A stretch of 64,000 nucleotides of DNA. Origin: Rhodoflexus caldus (GTDB lineage: Bacteria > Bacteroidota > Bacteroidia > Cytophagales > Thermoflexibacteraceae). The stretch is taken from contig NZ_JAJPRF010000014.1 in NCBI RefSeq assembly GCF_021206925.1, positions 27,175-91,174 of the forward strand, in the 5' to 3' direction. The position numbers and the translations under genes are program-made. Positions 61,138-64,000 of the stretch are shown in pieces (position 1 is the stretch's first letter; the number at the start of each line of letters is the position of its first letter). A model generated the notes under the pieces. That model did not search any database. It saw nothing but the letters and a program-made list of their open reading frames with translations, and was not told where the DNA came from.

Positions 61138-62298
61138 ATGACAGCTTTTTTCTGGGTTTGCCTGTTGCTGATTGTTTATACATACATTGGTTACGGCATC
61201 TTACTATGGTTATTGATACAAGTTAAAAGGCTTTTTGCACCGCCAAGGCTTACCCCTGCACTACCTGACGAACAATTGCCTTTTGTCAGTTTTATAGTGG
61301 CTGCCTACAACGAGCAGGACTACATTGTTGCCAAGGCTAACAACACGCTATCGCTCGATTACCCGCCCGAGAAGTTGCAAATTATTTTTATTACCGACGG
61401 CTCAACGGATGCTACACCTTCGCTTTTGCAGGCTTTTGCCGACCGTATTACCTGCCTTCATCAGCCCGGGCGTGCCGGTAAAATAGCGGCTGTTCATCGT
61501 GCCATGCAGTTTGCCGTCGGTGAGATATGTGTATTTACTGATGCCAACACCATGCTGAATAAAGAAGCGCTGCGCGAAATTGTAAAGCATTATCAACACG
61601 CCGATGTAGGGGCGGTGGCAGGCGAAAAAAGGGTTGCTTCTGCCGACAATGCCACTGCGGGAGAGGGGATTTACTGGAAATATGAAAGTTTTCTGAAACG
61701 GTTGGATTACGAACTTTTCAGCGTGGTAGGTGCGGCAGGCGAACTGTTTTCCATTCGTCGGGCTTTGTACATGTCTGTGCCTGCCAATACCCTGCTCGAT
61801 GACTTTATGATTTCTCTTCGCATAGCTGCCCGCGGATATCGCGTGGCTTATGCACCGGAGGCTTATGCTCTGGAAACGGCCTCTGCCAATATTAATGAAG
61901 AGATGAAGCGTAAAATCCGCATCAGTGCGGGCGGGATTCAATCCATCATATGGCTATTGCCGCTGCTCAATATATTTCGCTACGGGTGGTTGAGTTTTCA
62001 ATACATTTCGCATCGGGTTTTGCGCTGGTCGCTGACACCGCTGGCGCTGTTGCTCATCCTTCCGCTCAATGTCATGCTTTGGCAGCAAGGTGTTGTTTAC
62101 CAAATATTACTGGTCGGTCAGGTTATTTTTTACACGGCCGCAGCAACAGGCTGGCTGCTGGCAACCCGACGGGTGAAGGTAAAAGCCTTTTTTATTCCCT
62201 TCTATTTCGCCATGATGAACTACTGCGTATTTCTTGGATTCCTGCGCTATTTGAAGGGAAGCCAGTCGGTTTTGTGGGAGAAAGCCAAGCGCGGCTAG
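61138..62298 (+). CDS. Membrane-anchored family 2 glycosyltransferase
   Basis: 386 residues from the ATG at 61138 (MTAFFWVCLLLIVYTYIGYG). The longer open frame from 60976 overlaps the divergent HAD gene and is not used. One N-terminal transmembrane helix precedes a GT2 domain: PFVSFIVAAYNEQDYIVAK, IIFITDGSTDAT, VFTDANTML (DxD), AGELFSIRR and DDFMISLRIAARGYRV. Three C-terminal helices follow. The layout is that of processive GT2 enzymes (poly-N-acetylglucosamine or cellulose synthase-like). It is divergent from the HAD/Wzc operon and probably belongs to the same polysaccharide locus. Confidence 0.88.
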   Translation: MTAFFWVCLLLIVYTYIGYGILLWLLIQVKRLFAPPRLTPALPDEQLPFVSFIVAAYNEQDYIVAKANNTLSLDYPPEKLQIIFITDGSTDATPSLLQAFADRITCLHQPGRAGKIAAVHRAMQFAVGEICVFTDANTMLNKEALREIVKHYQHADVGAVAGEKRVASADNATAGEGIYWKYESFLKRLDYELFSVVGAAGELFSIRRALYMSVPANTLLDDFMISLRIAARGYRVAYAPEAYALETASANINEEMKRKIRISAGGIQSIIWLLPLLNIFRYGWLSFQYISHRVLRWSLTPLALLLILPLNVMLWQQGVVYQILLVGQVIFYTAAATGWLLATRRVKVKAFFIPFYFAMMNYCVFLGFLRYLKGSQSVLWEKAKRG

Positions 62299-62541
62299 CT
62301 GTTTTGTACTTTTATTGTCTTTTACAAATACTTTTTTGTGTTTCAAATTAAAGAAGTATAATTTTTTATTTGAAATTTTATATTTAATGCAATATAATTG
62401 TATGTTTGTCGTTGTAAAGTAAAATGACAACGCCGTTGAGGTATGATAGCCCATAGGTAAAAACTACTAACAAATGCAGCAACCCGTTTGGTATGAATTC
62501 AAATTCTCTTTCTCATGACAACAATCGCTTTAAATCAAACA
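62299..62541. other. AT-rich intergenic region
   Basis: 243 bp with no gene. A weak hairpin (tttcaaat at 62341-62348 with atttgaaa at 62368-62375) lies about 40 bp past the glycosyltransferase stop. A short repeat cgttgt / acaacg lies near 62411-62433. The promoter of the esterase gene should be here. Confidence 0.4.
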
Positions 62542-64000
62542 ATGACAAAAAGAGGAATGATTGTATGGAAGATGTTGCTGCTTGCAGTCATCTTCATCGG
62601 GCAGTTATTTCCTGCATTAGCGCAGCGTTTGCAGGAACGACGCACCACAAGCGGTATCGGCTACATGGAGTTTCTACCGCCTGACTACGCCACCAGTGGT
62701 AAAAGGCATCCCTTGATGATTTTTTTACACGGTATAGGCGAACGCGGTAACGGCACGACCGACTTACGCAGAGTAGTTATGTGGAATACGCCCATCCAGA
62801 TGGCAGATGGCGGCAATAACATGACTTTTACCGTTAATGGACAACAGTTTTCCTACATTATTCTAGCTCCTCAGCTAACATCCAATTACGGCAGTTGGCC
62901 TGCTTCTTACATAGACCAAGTAGTGGAACACGCCAAGGCGACTTATCGGGTAGATGAGTCGCGTATCTATATTACCGGCCTGAGCCTTGGCGGCGGCGGT
63001 ACATGGGACTATGCGGCTGCCTATCCTCAAAAAGTAGCGGCCATCGTTCCTATTTGCGGCGCTTCATGGCCCAACACCACGAAGGTAAACGCTTTGGCAA
63101 CCAATAATATTCCCATATGGGCAACCCATGGCACGGCTGACGGTATTGTTGGCGTAGGTTCTACAACAGGTTGGGTGAGCAGCCTTAACAACCATCCGAC
63201 ACCTCCCACGCCTCGCCCTCGCATGACACTCTACGAGGGTGGCGACCACTATATCTGGGATAAAACCTACAATTTAGACCCTGCAATCGTAGACCCCGGT
63301 GTCCGCGACATCAATATCTATGAGTGGATGTTGCGTTACAGCAAAGACGGCGTTACGGCAAATGCCGGCCCCGACCTGACACTCACTGCACCTGTAACAA
63401 GTGTGCGACTGAACGGCTCGGCAAGTGCTCAGGGTACACAAATTGCCTCTATCCAATGGACGCAAGTAAGCGGCAGCCCTGCAATCACTATTCAACAAGG
63501 CAATACGGCCACCCCAACGCTGTTAAACGTTCCCATCGGTACATATACTTTTCGCATGACAGTTACGGGCGCTAATGGCAAAACTGCTACCGACGATGTA
63601 ATAGTAAAAGTAGAACGGCTCAACTTATTACCCGTAGCCAATCCGGGCGCCAACCAGAGCATTACGTTGCCTGCAACACAGGTTGTATTTGACGGCAGAC
63701 AGTCTTCCGACCCTGACGGCAGCATTACATCCTACCGATGGGAGCAGGTAGGCATCGGCAACAATTCGGAGGCCGTATTGATTAACTTCACGGGCAGCAG
63801 CCAGCAGGGATTGCCATGGAACAACACACCATCGGCGACCAATAGCGGAGCAGTGATAAACAACCTGCGCACGCAAGGCGGTCAGAGTTCACCGATAAAT
63901 ATCACGCTTCAATCCAATTGGGGAGGGAGCAATGAATTTGGTTCTACGGCCAACAACACGGGCGTAGTGCCTGACAACGTGATGCGTTCCTGCTTTTGGT
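62542..64000 (+). CDS. Secreted esterase/hydrolase with PKD-like domains, partial
   Basis: 486 codons visible; the frame is open at the window end. ATG at 62542 gives a good Sec signal peptide (MTKRGMIVWKMLLLAVIFIG, then ALAQ). ATG 62515 is in frame nine codons earlier and also possible. Residues about 30-260 are an alpha/beta hydrolase of the PHB-depolymerase/feruloyl-esterase-like type: HPLMIFLHGIGERGNGT (oxyanion region), ITGLSLGGGGTWDYA (nucleophile Ser in GLSLGG), WATHGTADGIV (Asp region) and GGDHYIW (catalytic His). Two Ig-like PKD domains follow (NAGPDLTLTAPVTSVRLNGS, then ANPGANQSITLPATQVVFDG) with long NxT/GS-rich stretches. A T9SS sorting domain may lie beyond the window. It probably deacylates a glycan or polymer outside the cell. 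Confidence 0.85.
   Translation, partial: MTKRGMIVWKMLLLAVIFIGQLFPALAQRLQERRTTSGIGYMEFLPPDYATSGKRHPLMIFLHGIGERGNGTTDLRRVVMWNTPIQMADGGNNMTFTVNGQQFSYIILAPQLTSNYGSWPASYIDQVVEHAKATYRVDESRIYITGLSLGGGGTWDYAAAYPQKVAAIVPICGASWPNTTKVNALATNNIPIWATHGTADGIVGVGSTTGWVSSLNNHPTPPTPRPRMTLYEGGDHYIWDKTYNLDPAIVDPGVRDINIYEWMLRYSKDGVTANAGPDLTLTAPVTSVRLNGSASAQGTQIASIQWTQVSGSPAITIQQGNTATPTLLNVPIGTYTFRMTVTGANGKTATDDVIVKVERLNLLPVANPGANQSITLPATQVVFDGRQSSDPDGSITSYRWEQVGIGNNSEAVLINFTGSSQQGLPWNNTPSATNSGAVINNLRTQGGQSSPINITLQSNWGGSNEFGSTANNTGVVPDNVMRSCFW

Noticed and set aside
1..64000. tRNA, rRNA or insertion sequences
   Set aside because: All gaps were read for T-loop-like motifs, long inverted termini and transposase frames; none was convincing.

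Overview
The window looks like a piece of a Bacteroidota genome, most likely a Cytophagales-type bacterium. Evidence read from the sequence: a 3.2k-residue secreted protein ending in a type IX secretion (T9SS) sorting domain, a SusC/SusD pair, an S46 dipeptidyl-peptidase, Wza/Wzc-type exopolysaccharide genes, and an almost complete lack of Shine-Dalgarno sequences. No tRNA, rRNA, transposase, integrase or CRISPR array was seen. The genus is not determined.

Layout. 1-1686: end of one polysaccharide-export operon (chain-length protein, cut by the window edge, and a Wza-like lipoprotein). 1924-4332: three-gene ABC operon (secreted DUF3299-like protein, FtsX/MacB-like permease with His-rich loops, LolD-like ATPase), perhaps for metal handling. 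4725-10965: five-gene glycan assembly operon (sugar-1-phosphate transferase with a degenerate receiver domain, three glycosyltransferases, a multi-pass protein). 11129-20872: one giant secreted protein. 20873-24756: a plasmid-type replication and partition cassette (iterons, Rep_3-type initiator, ParB-like and ParA genes). 24855-32040: heme oxygenase, an orphan Tat-exported molybdenum hydroxylase subunit, and a GAF plus seven-PAS protein carrying a recent internal duplication. 32240-39106: S46 peptidase convergent with SusD and SusC. 39408-45188: cytochrome bd oxidase, copper ATPase, Hsp20, small membrane protein. 45190-50614: hybrid histidine kinase with a coupled secreted protein, GluQ-type synthetase, YceI protein. 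50695-62298: a second exopolysaccharide operon (HAD phosphatase, Wzc, an unrecognised 38-residue membrane microprotein, Wzy/ligase, half-length TolC-like protein, Wzx, membrane glycosyltransferase, acyltransferase, GT2) and a divergent GT2. 62542-64000: start of a secreted esterase with PKD-like domains.

How it fits together. Two polysaccharide systems flank a block of respiration, copper, stress and peptide-utilisation genes. The most unusual item is the complete-looking iteron origin with rep and par genes inside otherwise chromosome-like content. Either this contig is a large secondary replicon (chromid or megaplasmid), or a plasmid has integrated and kept its maintenance module. A conserved palindrome occurs three times within about 7.3 kb beside the par genes. 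One copy lies between two divergent genes, so it is not a simple terminator. It is a candidate centromere (parS-like) or operator family.
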